Positions 25,089 through 34,009 are shown, numbered from the stretch's first letter. The stretch is DNA of 39,873 nucleotides from Verrucomicrobiota bacterium (GCA_021733835.1 JAIPKD010000026.1:1-39873); one strand, 5' to 3'. Numbers and translations are program-made. Notes: generated by a model from the letters alone, not told the origin.

Positions 25089-25517
25089 TTACTCGGTGGC
25101 GTTGGTGTTTTGCAATTGCATCAGATTACTCATGGTCTGCTGCTGCTGTGCAGACGTTGCGCCGCCGGAGGCCGTCCCCTCACCCGTCGCGTCGGTCTCC
25201 TGTTGCGTTTGGGTCGTTGTCTGAGCCGCTGACTGCTGCTGAACGGCTTCTTCAAACTGCCCTTTCTGCGCCCGAGAGTAACGCGCGTTCATGACGGACA
25301 GGATAAGCGATAACGCAAGGAATATTGTCGCCGAATATTTGGTCGCCACTGACAGAACATTGCCGGTACCCGCGCCGAATAACGCCTCGGTCGCGCCGCC
25401 GCCGAAGGCGGTGCCGAGCCCCGCTTCCTTCTTAGGCAACTGCATCAAGATAACGAGTGTAAGAAACACGCTATTCAGAAATAGAATAAAGGTCAGTAAT
25501 CCAATTAAAAATCCCAT
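25089..25517 (-). CDS. secG: Protein translocase subunit SecG
   Basis: A small membrane subunit of the SecYEG channel. The 142 residues have two transmembrane helices (about 3-25, LIGLLTFILFLNSVFLTLVILM, and about 60-76, TIFLALSLILSVM). Between them lies the family loop LPKKEAGLGTAFGGGATEALFGAGTGNVLS. The C-terminal tail from about residue 95 is low-complexity Q/T/A-rich and varies in this family. It is the third gene of the pgk-tpiA-secG order, 17 bp downstream of tpiA on the same strand. Confidence 0.93.
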   Translation of the reverse strand: MGFLIGLLTFILFLNSVFLTLVILMQLPKKEAGLGTAFGGGATEALFGAGTGNVLSVATKYSATIFLALSLILSVMNARYSRAQKGQFEEAVQQQSAAQTTTQTQQETDATGEGTASGGATSAQQQQTMSNLMQLQNTNATE

Positions 25518-25534
25518 AATATTGATCGGTTAGG

Positions 25535-26299
25535 TTAAATACTGTTCTTTACTATGTCGGAGAAGTTACGTACTTCAAGCGATGCGCCTCCGACCAAAGC
25601 GCCGTCGATATCCGGCTGACTCATCAATTCCCTTGCGTTGGCGGGCTTGACACTGCCGCCGTATTGAATCCTCACGCGCTTGGCGATCTGGTCGTCGAAC
25701 ATCCCGGCAATGGTCTTCCTTATGAACGCATGCATCTCTTGCGCCTGCTCAGCGGTGGCGGTCTTCCCGGTTCCAATGGCCCAGACCGGTTCATACGCTA
25801 TTACCGTCTCGTCCATCTGTTCGGCGGTGAGGCCGGCGAGACTACCCTTGATCTGACCGCCTACGATCTCTTCCGTAATCCCGGACTCGCGTTGCTCCAA
25901 GGTTTCGCCTACACAGACGATCGGTTTGATCGACATCGAGTGTGCGGCGCGCGCCTTCTCCGAAACAAGTTCGTCACTCTCCTTCTGATATTGTCTGCGC
26001 TCGGAGTGTCCGAGGATAACGTACCGCACGGAGAATTCCTTGAGCATCACACCGGCGATCTCGCCGGTGAAAGCGCCTACATTGTTTTCGCTCATGTTCT
26101 GAGCGCCCAAGCGTATATTCGAATCGAGAATCTCCCTGGACACATCACTCAGCGCCGTATACGGCGGGCAAACGACTAGGTCGATTTCCTTGACATTCGC
26201 CAATTCACGCTTCAAGCCGCGGACGAGGTCAAGCGCCTCGGCCACGGTCTTATTCATCTTCCAATTACCGGCAATTAATAATTTACGTTCCTTATCCAT
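25535..26299 (-). CDS. tpiA: Triosephosphate isomerase
   Basis: The glycolytic enzyme that interconverts dihydroxyacetone phosphate and glyceraldehyde-3-phosphate. The 254 residues start MDKERKLLIAGNWKMNKT. The catalytic histidine is in GHSERR, and the glutamate in AYEPVWAIGTGKTA begins the mobile loop. QYGGSVKPAN and GGASLE bind phosphate. ATG 26299 is chosen because it begins the canonical N-terminus and is preceded by GAGAG; a longer frame to 26428 overlaps pgk and lacks family sequence. It lies 31 bp downstream of pgk. Confidence 0.97.
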   Translation of the reverse strand: MDKERKLLIAGNWKMNKTVAEALDLVRGLKRELANVKEIDLVVCPPYTALSDVSREILDSNIRLGAQNMSENNVGAFTGEIAGVMLKEFSVRYVILGHSERRQYQKESDELVSEKARAAHSMSIKPIVCVGETLEQRESGITEEIVGGQIKGSLAGLTAEQMDETVIAYEPVWAIGTGKTATAEQAQEMHAFIRKTIAGMFDDQIAKRVRIQYGGSVKPANARELMSQPDIDGALVGGASLEVRNFSDIVKNSI

Positions 26300-26330
26300 G
26301 TCTAAACTCTCAAATAAATGATCATTAAAA

Positions 26331-27587
26331 TTAGGCATCACTGAACGCCGCCACGCCTGGCAGCTCCTTACCTTCGAGAAACTCGAGGCTCGCACCGCCG
26401 CCGGTGCTGATGAATGTGACCTTCTCACTAAGCCCCGACCTGTTTATCGCCTTAACGCTGTCGCCCCCGCCGATAATGCTCGTGGCCTGCTTTTCCTGGG
26501 TCGCTTCAGCCACTGAACGCGCGACGGCAAAGGTGCCTTCCGCAAACCGCGGGTCTTCAAATAATCCCATCGGCCCGTTCCAAAGGATCGTCTTGGCGCT
26601 CAGAATCTCGTCACTATATAACTTAACGGTTTCCGGGCCTATGTCCAATCCCGCCGCGTCATCGGGACAATCAAGACTCGAGTTCGCCCGCGGATTCGTC
26701 CATTCAATAATGGGCTTACCCTTCTTATCGAGCTTTTCGGTTTTGACCGGTGTCGCAATTACATCGTCCTTCGGCAGGAGGAATTTTACACCTCTCTCTT
26801 CGGCCTTCTTGAGCGCGGCTGTTGCCAAGTCCGTCTTGTCGGCCTCCACGAGTGATTTACCGACTTCATGCCCCTGGGCGAGCCTGAACGTGTACGCCAT
26901 CGCGCCGCCGATCAGGATTGTATCCGCCTTCTCGAGTAACCGGTCAATGACGTTTATTTTGTCGGACACCTTGGCGCCGCCGAGAATGACCACGAACGGA
27001 TGTGCGGGCTCTTCGGTTTCATCACCCAGGAACTTGAGCTCCTTTTCCATCAGCATCCCGGCCGCACACTTGCCGCCCCTGGCCGCAATAACCGCCGCCG
27101 CTCCCGCCGTGGAGGCATGCGCGCGATGCGCCGAACCGAACGCGTCGTTTACATACACATCCGCCAAGGCCGCCAGCTTCTCGGAAAACGCCGGATCATT
27201 AGCCTCCTCTTCAGGATGGAATCTGACGTTTTCAAGCAGCAGAATGTCTCCGGACTTCAATCCGGCAACCGCCTGCTCCACCTCTTCGCCGATGCAATCC
27301 TCGACAAATGCCACCGGTTTCCCGATAAGTTCGGAAAGTTTTTCCGCGACCGGTTTTAACGACATAGACGGCTCACGCTTGCCCTTCGGCCGGCCCAGGT
27401 GCGAGGCGAGTATGATCTTGGCGCCCTGGTCGACCAGGAATTCGATCGTCGGCAGTGTCGCCTTGATCCGCGTGATGTCGTTGATAACCATCACACCGTC
27501 TTTCTCTTCCATGGGAACATTAAAATCAACGCGAACGAACACACGCTTGTCCTGCGTATCCAGATTCTTTAAAGCTAACTTTGCCAT
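26331..27587 (-). CDS. pgk: Phosphoglycerate kinase
   Basis: The ATP-generating step of glycolysis, 1,3-bisphosphoglycerate to 3-phosphoglycerate. The 418 residues begin with ALKNLDTQDKRVFVRVDFNVPM. HLGRPKG and GSAHRAHAST lie in the N-domain, ILGGAKVSDKI and IGGAMAYTF near the hinge, and GGDSVKAINR with FISTGGGASLEFLEG at the C-domain. The start ATG 27587 is preceded by AGGA. It opens the cluster pgk-tpiA-secG, a common order in bacteria; no gap gene is adjacent. Confidence 0.97.
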   Translation of the reverse strand: MAKLALKNLDTQDKRVFVRVDFNVPMEEKDGVMVINDITRIKATLPTIEFLVDQGAKIILASHLGRPKGKREPSMSLKPVAEKLSELIGKPVAFVEDCIGEEVEQAVAGLKSGDILLLENVRFHPEEEANDPAFSEKLAALADVYVNDAFGSAHRAHASTAGAAAVIAARGGKCAAGMLMEKELKFLGDETEEPAHPFVVILGGAKVSDKINVIDRLLEKADTILIGGAMAYTFRLAQGHEVGKSLVEADKTDLATAALKKAEERGVKFLLPKDDVIATPVKTEKLDKKGKPIIEWTNPRANSSLDCPDDAAGLDIGPETVKLYSDEILSAKTILWNGPMGLFEDPRFAEGTFAVARSVAEATQEKQATSIIGGGDSVKAINRSGLSEKVTFISTGGGASLEFLEGKELPGVAAFSDA

Positions 27588-27918
27588 AAATCAGTCCTAG
27601 TTTTGATAATACCTATCTACCGTGTTCAGTTATAAAGCTCCACCGATTCAAACTCCGCTGTAATCCGCCGCCCTCACTATCCAGATTCAACACACCACAA
27701 ACGTATAAAAACAAAATGATAACGGAATATCAACTACTCAATTCAAATCACGGTAAAAGACCGGTTTACACGGCCGAAGGAACTTTTAATACCTCACGAA
27801 AGAAAATGCAATGCCTTGTTTCTGAAAAACCTGAATTCTTACGCCCAAGCTTTTTCAGTACCCGAGCAAAAGCCGTAACCCCTTTTCCGGTCATATTTCT
27901 CTGTATTATCCATTCATC
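27588..27918. other. Intergenic region between lnt and pgk
   Basis: About 330 bp of AT-rich sequence between the 3' end of lnt and the start of pgk, both on the minus strand. It presumably holds the pgk promoter, but I see no clear -35/-10 pair and no terminator hairpin for lnt. A plus-strand open frame that extends into lnt has no family features and is not called. Confidence 0.5.
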
Positions 27919-29634
27919 TCACGGCGCATTGTTGAGTTTCTTGTCCCGCCTGTTCAAAAGCCTTTTCAAAACATCCGCAAGCCAGAGCAACACCGGGAAA
28001 CTTGCCGGCGCCAGGCATATATACGCGAACAAATCTCCGTGTAAGTTGTAAAAAGTCCGCTGCTCGCCGTTCCCGCGCTTTGTGTATCCCACCGTAACCT
28101 TGTCGAAGCCACGCCCGTGCGGCCCGCCGGATTCATCTTTAAATATATATTTGATTCGTCCCCGCGCATCGATCCAGCAAGTTAAACCGTTATTCGTACA
28201 TCGCACCACGGGCACATTATTCTCCACCGCCCTAAAAACGGCGTTTATCGCATGCTGCGCCTGCGCCGCGCTGTCACCGAACCATCCGTCATTGGTCAAG
28301 TTCAGCAGAATATCGGTTCCGCCCATAACCGAAGCCCTTGTCACATCCGGAAAGACATCCTCGAAACATATTAGCATGGATACATCCACCTCCGGCTTTT
28401 CTAAATGGAACACGCCCGGTTTCTCTCCGGCGCTGAAACCGCCGCTAATGGGGGTGAACCAATCAAGAAACGGCATTAAGTCCGAAAGCGGGACGTACTC
28501 CCCAAAAACCACCAACCGACGCTTTCGATATTTATCCAGGAAATTCCCGTTCGTATTCATCAGGAACGCGGAATTGTAATATCGATAATCATCGGTACCC
28601 CCCTGCCGGCCGGCTACGTTCACAACCTCATCGGCCACAAAAATGAGGTACACACCGCGCCCGCTCACCATATTCGTCACCGCCGAGTACCGCTCCTCGG
28701 TAAATCCCGGGAACGCGGATTCAGGCCAGACAAGCATATCCGGCTCGGCGTCGAGCGCGTCCTTGGACAGCGACTCGAGTTGAGAAAACCTCTCCATGTC
28801 CTCCACCTCATCCCAGATGAGCGTCTGCGGGAAACTCGGTTGAACAAGCGACATCTCAACTGAATCATCGATCGACGGCTCGACCTCCAACCGCTCCATG
28901 CCGTCAAAGACGACGAATACCGCTACCAGAAACACGACGATAATTTCGGACAGCCAGTTCCATGCCGGCAACGGCTTGGATACAATCCTGAGGCAGGCGC
29001 CGGCAATCGCCGCCGAATCCCACACCACAAGGAATGAGACTCCGAATATACCCGTCCATCGCGCGATTTGTATTAATGCCACGTTTTCATATTGTGAAGC
29101 CCCCGCCAGGTTCCATGGGAATCCCGTCATAAATCTCGACCGAACCAGTTCCAACGCAACCCACGCCATGCCGCAAAACAGTATCCAGCAGAACCTGGTA
29201 ATCCACGGCAACCCCGAATATCCACGCGCCGCCATATCATATCCGTCCTGAAAATTCCGGCGATCTACGTCACCACGAATCCCAATCAGGTAATCAAGCA
29301 TTGAATTACACGCCCATGACCAAACACCGATATAAAGCGCCAAATAAACGCTCAAAAGCATCCAACCCATTATCGGCATCCACTTGGCCACAGGAATATT
29401 AAGAAGCCAATACAACGAACTCAAATGATGCGCCAGCCCGGCGACAAACCCATACCTGAACGCGGCGCCGCCACCCCTACCTGAAGCCAATACAAGTAAC
29501 GCGCCCGGCGCCACCCAGGCCGCACCGGAAATATTCCACGGCGGAAAAGCCGACGTAAAAACCAATCCGATCACAACCGCTACCGCGTACCGCCACCCGG
29601 TAACATTGAATTTTCCATGCAAGTCCATCCGCAT
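27919..29634 (-). CDS. lnt: Apolipoprotein N-acyltransferase
   Basis: An inner-membrane enzyme that adds the third acyl chain to the N-terminal cysteine of lipoproteins, the last step of lipoprotein maturation. The 571 residues start with about six to eight transmembrane helices (to about residue 240). A nitrilase-like periplasmic domain follows. Its triad is visible: glutamate in LVWPESAFPGF, lysine in YRKRRLVVFGEYVPL and cysteine in MLICFEDVFP. ENNVPVVRCTNNG is the conserved C-terminal block, and a last helix precedes the basic tail. It is slightly longer than the E. coli enzyme (about 510). The start is ATG 29634, with a second ATG two codons later. Confidence 0.94.
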   Translation of the reverse strand: MRMDLHGKFNVTGWRYAVAVVIGLVFTSAFPPWNISGAAWVAPGALLVLASGRGGGAAFRYGFVAGLAHHLSSLYWLLNIPVAKWMPIMGWMLLSVYLALYIGVWSWACNSMLDYLIGIRGDVDRRNFQDGYDMAARGYSGLPWITRFCWILFCGMAWVALELVRSRFMTGFPWNLAGASQYENVALIQIARWTGIFGVSFLVVWDSAAIAGACLRIVSKPLPAWNWLSEIIVVFLVAVFVVFDGMERLEVEPSIDDSVEMSLVQPSFPQTLIWDEVEDMERFSQLESLSKDALDAEPDMLVWPESAFPGFTEERYSAVTNMVSGRGVYLIFVADEVVNVAGRQGGTDDYRYYNSAFLMNTNGNFLDKYRKRRLVVFGEYVPLSDLMPFLDWFTPISGGFSAGEKPGVFHLEKPEVDVSMLICFEDVFPDVTRASVMGGTDILLNLTNDGWFGDSAAQAQHAINAVFRAVENNVPVVRCTNNGLTCWIDARGRIKYIFKDESGGPHGRGFDKVTVGYTKRGNGEQRTFYNLHGDLFAYICLAPASFPVLLWLADVLKRLLNRRDKKLNNAP

Positions 29635-29809
29635 GACATTGTAATTTTATTCTCAAATAAAGCGAACATACTATATCGCTGATCCTTGTTGTGTTTTTGG
29701 ACAAGCTCAAACTTCCAAAGGGTCTTTCTTATCACATCTTATGGATGTCACTCACTACGAGTAAATCACACAATCCCGCATTTGAACGTAATCTATTTTG
29801 ATCAACCTA

Positions 29810-29838
29810 TTGACAAATATAATCTTCTCAGGTCTAAT
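29810..29838 (+). promoter_or_regulatory. Sigma-70-type promoter upstream of the response regulator
   Basis: A -35 hexamer TTGACA (perfect consensus, 29810-29815) and a -10 hexamer TCTAAT (5/6, 29833-29838) are separated by exactly 17 bp. The predicted start of transcription is near 29845, about 37 bp before the first ATG of the response regulator gene. Confidence 0.7.
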
Positions 29839-29881
29839 AACTAAAAAACAAGCAATATACCAATAACGCTGTTAACGGCGA

Positions 29882-30616
29882 ATGTTTTCAAAGAAACACG
29901 GCGCCGAATATAAAGGCGATCTTATGAAGAAGAGTAAAGACAAGAACAACGAAATAATTCGTGTTTGCATCGTCGACGATGAACCCTCCGTCTTATTAAC
30001 TCACCACCGCATTCTCCAAAAATCGAGTCTATTCGAATGCACCGGCTTTTTTAAGAGCGGCAGGGAAGCGTTGAACAATCTCTTGGACACCGACCCGGAC
30101 GTAATCCTCATGGATATCCGGATGCCCGGCATATCCGGGGTAGAGTGTACGCACAGGATTCACGCCATTAAACCCGATCTGATTGTCATCATGGTCACGG
30201 CGTTCGGCGATGTCAATGCATGCCTGGATTCATTCAAAGCGGGCGCGGCCGGATTCCTAACAAAACCGCAACCGATCCCATCTTATCATAATGCCATCCT
30301 ATTCGCGATGAACGGCGGCACACCCGTGTCCCGCGGTATTGCACAGCAATTGGGCAGATTAAGTCCGAGTAATGAAATCAAACACATCGAAAAAATCCTC
30401 AATTCATCCGAAGAACGCCAGATCATGCGGCTCCTCAGCAGCGGCCTCCCGGATAAGCAAATTGCATCCGTGATGAACATGTCAATCAACATGGTCAGAA
30501 ACAGGCTTAGAGCGATTTATCGTAAACTCGATGTCCAGACCAGGACCGAAGCCGTTCTCGCATGGAATGACGGACGAGCAACCGCTCGAAAAAGACGATC
30601 ACAGTCGCATAACTAA
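29882..30616 (+). CDS. NarL/LuxR-type response regulator
   Basis: A two-domain response regulator of 244 residues. The receiver domain (about 26-145) has the acidic pair D32/D33, phospho-acceptor D78 in VILMDIRMPG, T106 in VTAFGD and K128 in FLTKP. The C-terminal HTH of the LuxR/NarL class (about 180-230) has LLSSGLPDKQIASVMNMS and NRLRAIYRKLDVQTRTEAV. Phosphorylation would control DNA binding. No histidine kinase or other regulator lies nearby, so it is an orphan. The start is either ATG 29882 or ATG 29924. The latter gives MKKSKDKNN and has a weak SD. It is convergent with the SAM hydrolase gene. Confidence 0.93.
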   Translation: MFSKKHGAEYKGDLMKKSKDKNNEIIRVCIVDDEPSVLLTHHRILQKSSLFECTGFFKSGREALNNLLDTDPDVILMDIRMPGISGVECTHRIHAIKPDLIVIMVTAFGDVNACLDSFKAGAAGFLTKPQPIPSYHNAILFAMNGGTPVSRGIAQQLGRLSPSNEIKHIEKILNSSEERQIMRLLSSGLPDKQIASVMNMSINMVRNRLRAIYRKLDVQTRTEAVLAWNDGRATARKRRSQSHN

Positions 30617-30629
30617 TAAACGCAGTAGT

Positions 30630-31406
30630 TCAATGCTCTAACACCGATACTCCAACACCGGCGCTTAAGCCCAGGCGCTCGGCTGCGTTTCCCATGTTTA
30701 TCGATATCTCGAGGAAACCGCCCGACCCGATAACTCCAAGCACATCGCCTTCAGACCTTTCCTGGTAGAAAGAGCACAACGGCACATCACGAACCGACAC
30801 TGTGTCGATTGAATAAGACGCTCCGGATCTAATGAACCCGCCCGGAATATTCGTTATCGCGTTCCCAAAATTATCCACGTATACGACGCGTCCGGTTATC
30901 TTATTCCCCTCCCGCACCGGCTCTTTCCAATCGATCTGTATCAGCTCTTCGGTTCTCGTGCCGAAACGCGACGGCTCGACACCCGCGCTCAAGTAAGCGG
31001 CGACCGGCGAGAAGATATCGCGACCGTGAAAAGTCGTACTCGGCCTATCCGTGATCATATCCATGTTTTCAATCCTCCAGACACCCGTAATAGTTTCACG
31101 CCGAACCGCCCACGAACAAACACCGTTATCCGGACACACAAAAAGGTGTTTGGACGTCCTCACAATGACAGGCCACCGCACGCCGCCGACACCCGGATCA
31201 ATAACTACGCAATGCACCGTACCCTGAGGGAAATACTCATAACTCGACATCAACACAAACGCGCCGGCTTCGATATCACCCGCGGGCACTTGGTGGGTAA
31301 TATCCACAACACTCGCATCCTGATTAATCCCCAACACAACACCCTTCATCAATCCGGCATACCAATCCTTCAATCCGAAATCAGTGCAAAAAGTAATTAC
31401 GCTCAT
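30630..31406 (-). CDS. SAM hydroxide adenosyltransferase (DUF62 family)
   Basis: A 258-residue protein of the DUF62/SAM hydroxide adenosyltransferase family, which hydrolyses SAM to adenosine and methionine and is related to fluorinases and chlorinases. It starts SVITFCTDFGLKDWYAGLMKG. The motifs VDITHQVPAGD, VHCVVIDPGVGG, FVCPDNG and TFHGRDIFSPVAA are intact, and VVYVDNFGNAITN lies in the C-domain. ATG 31406 is chosen because GGAGGG precedes it at normal spacing; the longer frame to 31484 has no family sequence. No nucleocidin or halogenation genes are nearby, so the hydrolase role is favoured. Confidence 0.93.
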   Translation of the reverse strand: MSVITFCTDFGLKDWYAGLMKGVVLGINQDASVVDITHQVPAGDIEAGAFVLMSSYEYFPQGTVHCVVIDPGVGGVRWPVIVRTSKHLFVCPDNGVCSWAVRRETITGVWRIENMDMITDRPSTTFHGRDIFSPVAAYLSAGVEPSRFGTRTEELIQIDWKEPVREGNKITGRVVYVDNFGNAITNIPGGFIRSGASYSIDTVSVRDVPLCSFYQERSEGDVLGVIGSGGFLEISINMGNAAERLGLSAGVGVSVLEH

Positions 31407-31707
31407 AAAAAACCCTCCATTCCTGATATTCAAAACCGTTCGGTCAATCAACAATCCTCTGAGAACATTGATAGCAATTCTCATTATGGCCGATTTCGAT
31501 TGAATAGCAGCGGATTCTTAAGGGGGCAAAGAGAAAAGTCTGGATGTTGAAAATAAGTTTAACTATTTTTTTGAACCTCTGCCGGTGTTTCCTTACAAGT
31601 CTCCCCAGGCGCCGGTCACCTGCGCGCCGGGAATCCATAATTAGAATTACTGCGACCGCCTTGTTACCGCTTGTAGTCACAATCCAAACCCGGTATCATC
31701 TTCCATT
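31407..31707. other. Divergent gap between the SAM hydrolase and the cytochrome
   Basis: About 300 bp between divergent genes. It must hold the promoters for both directions, but I can point to no clear hexamer pair. A 78-codon GTG-start frame on the minus strand (31444-31680) is present; its product is basic and unremarkable, so it is not called as a gene. Confidence 0.45.
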
Positions 31708-33159
31708 ATGAATTTATTAAACAAACTGTTCCGTGGGTGCAAACCCATCGCTCCACAGAAAACACATACTTCCCGATACGGAAATAAAACGGCAAAACTC
31801 ACCCGCCTCACATGCTTTACACCGATAATAACGATATTCCTTATCGTCGCCGCAGCCACGACACAATCAGAGGCACAACAAGAATCCTCATCCCAAACCG
31901 CGACGTCCGAGGAACCGAATTATCACGCCGATGAAACAACAATGGAGTGCATGTCCTGTCACGAAGAGGAAAATATCGCGCCCGTAGTCAATCTACAATG
32001 GAAACAATCCCGGCACGGCGAACTCGGCATCGGCTGCCTGGCATGCCATCATGCACAAGAGGATGAACCGGATGCATGGGAGCACGAAGGATTCACGATT
32101 TCACAAATCCCAACACCCAACGACTGCGCGATCTGTCATCGCAAAGAGGTAAAGGAATTCGCGGAGTCACACCATGCAAAGGCCGCGGATTTCATCGGTT
32201 CATTGGATAACATACTCGGCGAAGTCGTGGAAGGCGGTCCGGCCGCCAACCTTGGATGCAAACAATGTCACGGCTCACGCGTGGAAGTGAACGACGACGG
32301 AACGCTCGTCGCAGGCACTTGGCCGAACACAGGCATCGGACGTATCAATCCGGACGATTCCCGCGGAAGCTGCACCGCGTGTCATACCCGACACTTGTTC
32401 TCCCTGAAACAGGCGCGCGATCCTCAAACCTGCGGAAGATGCCACATGGGCCCCGATCATCCACAACTCGAAATCTACGAAGAATCAAAACACGGTATCA
32501 TGTTCAATACATACCGCGACGAAATGGCCCTCGATTCAAAAAATTGGGTCCTCGGCAAAGATTATAGCGCCGCACCCACCTGTGCAACATGCCATATGAG
32601 CGCCACACCGGAGATGGATATAACTCACGACGTCGGCGAAAGAATCTCGTGGACGCTCAGACCGGCGGTCTCCACGAAACTCGATAATTGGAAGGTTAAA
32701 CGCGATAATATGAAATCCGTCTGCCTCCAATGCCACGGCCGAACCTGGACGGATAATTACTTCGCCATGTTCGACGACGCCGTCGAACTCTATAACAGCA
32801 AATTCGCCGAACCGGCCGTCGACATTATGACCAAGCTCAAGGACGCCGACAAAATCACGTCCACACCGTTCGACGAGGAAATAGAATGGATATATTTTGA
32901 ACTATGGCACCATGAAGGCCGCAGAGCGCGGATGGGCGCGAGTATGATGGGACCGGATTTCGTACAGTGGCACGGCTTTTACGAAGTCGCAAAACACTTC
33001 TACAACAAATTCCTCCCCAAGGCCGAAAAGCTCATGCCAGGAATCAGCGGAGAAGTCATGGATATGCCCGAGCATAAATGGAAAACAGGGATGTCACAGG
33101 ACGATATGAAAGAAATGCTCGATTTCTACCGCGAACGATACAACCAACAGGCCCAGTAA
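31708..33159 (+). CDS. Octaheme cytochrome c of the hydroxylamine oxidoreductase (HAO) family
   Basis: A protein of 483 residues with a membrane-targeting segment (about 39-52) after a long basic N-terminus. Eight CxxCH heme sites are visible, at about 81, 110, 140, 184, 222, 242, 292 and 339. The block CKQCHGSRVEV, TWPNTGIGRINPDDSRG and CTACHTRHLF, then CGRCHMGPDHPQLEIYEESK, closely follows HAO. The C-terminal helical part has MMGPDFVQWHGFYEVAKHFY. The family includes hydroxylamine or hydrazine oxidising trimers and reductive nitrite/hydroxylamine reductases. The oxidising ones need a tyrosine that cross-links heme P460; I cannot place it with certainty here. No haoB, cycA/B, nrfH or other electron partner is adjacent. 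Periplasmic nitrogen-oxide redox is the likely role. Confidence 0.92.
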   Translation: MNLLNKLFRGCKPIAPQKTHTSRYGNKTAKLTRLTCFTPIITIFLIVAAATTQSEAQQESSSQTATSEEPNYHADETTMECMSCHEEENIAPVVNLQWKQSRHGELGIGCLACHHAQEDEPDAWEHEGFTISQIPTPNDCAICHRKEVKEFAESHHAKAADFIGSLDNILGEVVEGGPAANLGCKQCHGSRVEVNDDGTLVAGTWPNTGIGRINPDDSRGSCTACHTRHLFSLKQARDPQTCGRCHMGPDHPQLEIYEESKHGIMFNTYRDEMALDSKNWVLGKDYSAAPTCATCHMSATPEMDITHDVGERISWTLRPAVSTKLDNWKVKRDNMKSVCLQCHGRTWTDNYFAMFDDAVELYNSKFAEPAVDIMTKLKDADKITSTPFDEEIEWIYFELWHHEGRRARMGASMMGPDFVQWHGFYEVAKHFYNKFLPKAEKLMPGISGEVMDMPEHKWKTGMSQDDMKEMLDFYRERYNQQAQ

Positions 33160-33194
33160 GCAAGCAGGCGGCCGAAGACTAGACAGGTAATCCG

Positions 33195-33227
33195 GGTTCG
33201 GTTTATCAATCCATGGTAAACCGCACC
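33195..33227. terminator. Possible bidirectional hairpin between convergent genes
   Basis: CGGTTTA (33199-33205) and TAAACCG (33217-33223) pair perfectly, extended by GGT/ACC past one mismatch. It sits between the 3' ends of the cytochrome gene (+) and the VOC gene (-). No T-run follows, so terminator function is uncertain. Confidence 0.35.
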
Positions 33228-33243
33228 TCGACCACACCTGATC

Positions 33244-33630
33244 TCACGGAGAAAATCCGGCTACGGGTTGTATCAGATCGGCAACCGCACCCATCGGATC
33301 AGCTAACACACAGACGCGCCCGACATCCGGCACATCATGAGGTGGAACAATAACGCTACCACCCAGCCTTGACGCTTCACGAGCACATTGTCCTACGTCG
33401 TCGACTTCAATATACGAATGCCAATACGCACGTTCGTACAGATCATCCGACATTGGATTCATCATGCCCGCTATGTCTTTTCCTTCCTTCTGAAATAGCA
33501 CATACTTACCAAAGTTACCGGCATCGACTTCTCTCTTCTGCCATCCAAGTAACCTACAGAAAAACTCACCGCTTTTTTCCTGATTCGAAGTTACTAATTC
33601 ATGCCAAACAAATGTATTGCTTTTCGACAT
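33244..33630 (-). CDS. VOC family (glyoxalase/bleomycin resistance fold) protein
   Basis: A 128-residue vicinal-oxygen-chelate fold protein. It starts SNTFVWHELVTSNQEKSGEF with the typical first histidine and the LLGW turn. The second half has YWHSYIEVDDV, GGSVIVPPHDVPDVGR and LADPMGAVADLIQP, which repeat the babbab pattern. Such proteins act as metal-dependent lyases, dioxygenases or binding proteins, and this branch is mostly uncharacterised. The start is well supported: AGGAGG precedes ATG 33630 by 7 bases, one of the clearest SD sequences in the window. Downstream gap is shared with the convergent cytochrome gene. Confidence 0.9.
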   Translation of the reverse strand: MSKSNTFVWHELVTSNQEKSGEFFCRLLGWQKREVDAGNFGKYVLFQKEGKDIAGMMNPMSDDLYERAYWHSYIEVDDVGQCAREASRLGGSVIVPPHDVPDVGRVCVLADPMGAVADLIQPVAGFSP

Positions 33631-33976
33631 CTTATTACCTCCTGCGATTTATTTAAAAAAGTACATGATACCAAAATATACGAACATAATAATTCCTCTC
33701 ACAAATAACATGTTACGTCAATTATATTCGATGTTTATTATTCATATGGTGATTGCATGCCGCCTTTAAGTCTGAACCAACCCGACCGTTCAGCATAAGC
33801 CACGGCTAATAAAAGCGATCAATTAAGTCGATCGAATTAAGGGGGTTAGGTAAGAAAACCTCATACTCGTTCACTCCGCTCACATTTATCAGGATTATGG
33901 GGTAAGGATTATCTCACGCCCTGCCGTTTCGTTCCCACAGTATCAGGAGAAGGTAGTAATGCGAAGGGCGATAAGT

Positions 33977-34009
33977 TTTTTCATTGCTCCGGCTCGGAGC
34001 AATGAAAAA
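33977..34009. repeat. Perfect 15-bp inverted repeat with 3-nt loop
   Basis: TTTTTCATTGCTCCG (33977-33991) pairs with CGGAGCAATGAAAAA (33995-34009) without a mismatch, and the loop is GCT. The T-run lies on the 5' side of the stem on both strands, so it does not look like a usual terminator with a trailing U-run beyond the stem. It could be a mobile-element end, a REP-like unit or a structured RNA. Confidence 0.85.

Noticed and set aside
26404-27600. 398-codon plus-strand frame antisense to pgk
   Set aside because: It is the mirror of the well-supported pgk gene; its Ser/Ala/Pro-rich product is typical of a shadow frame.
27716-28051. Plus-strand open frame over the 3' end of lnt
   Set aside because: It overlaps lnt on the other strand and its product has no family features.
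30630-31406. Fluorinase or chlorinase
   Set aside because: The protein has the DUF62 hydrolase motifs and no natural-product genes nearby; a halogenase call would need the specific loop that I do not see.
31444-31680. 78-codon minus-strand frame upstream of the SAM hydrolase gene
   Set aside because: The GTG start has no good SD, the product is basic and featureless, and it lies in the gap that must hold divergent promoters.
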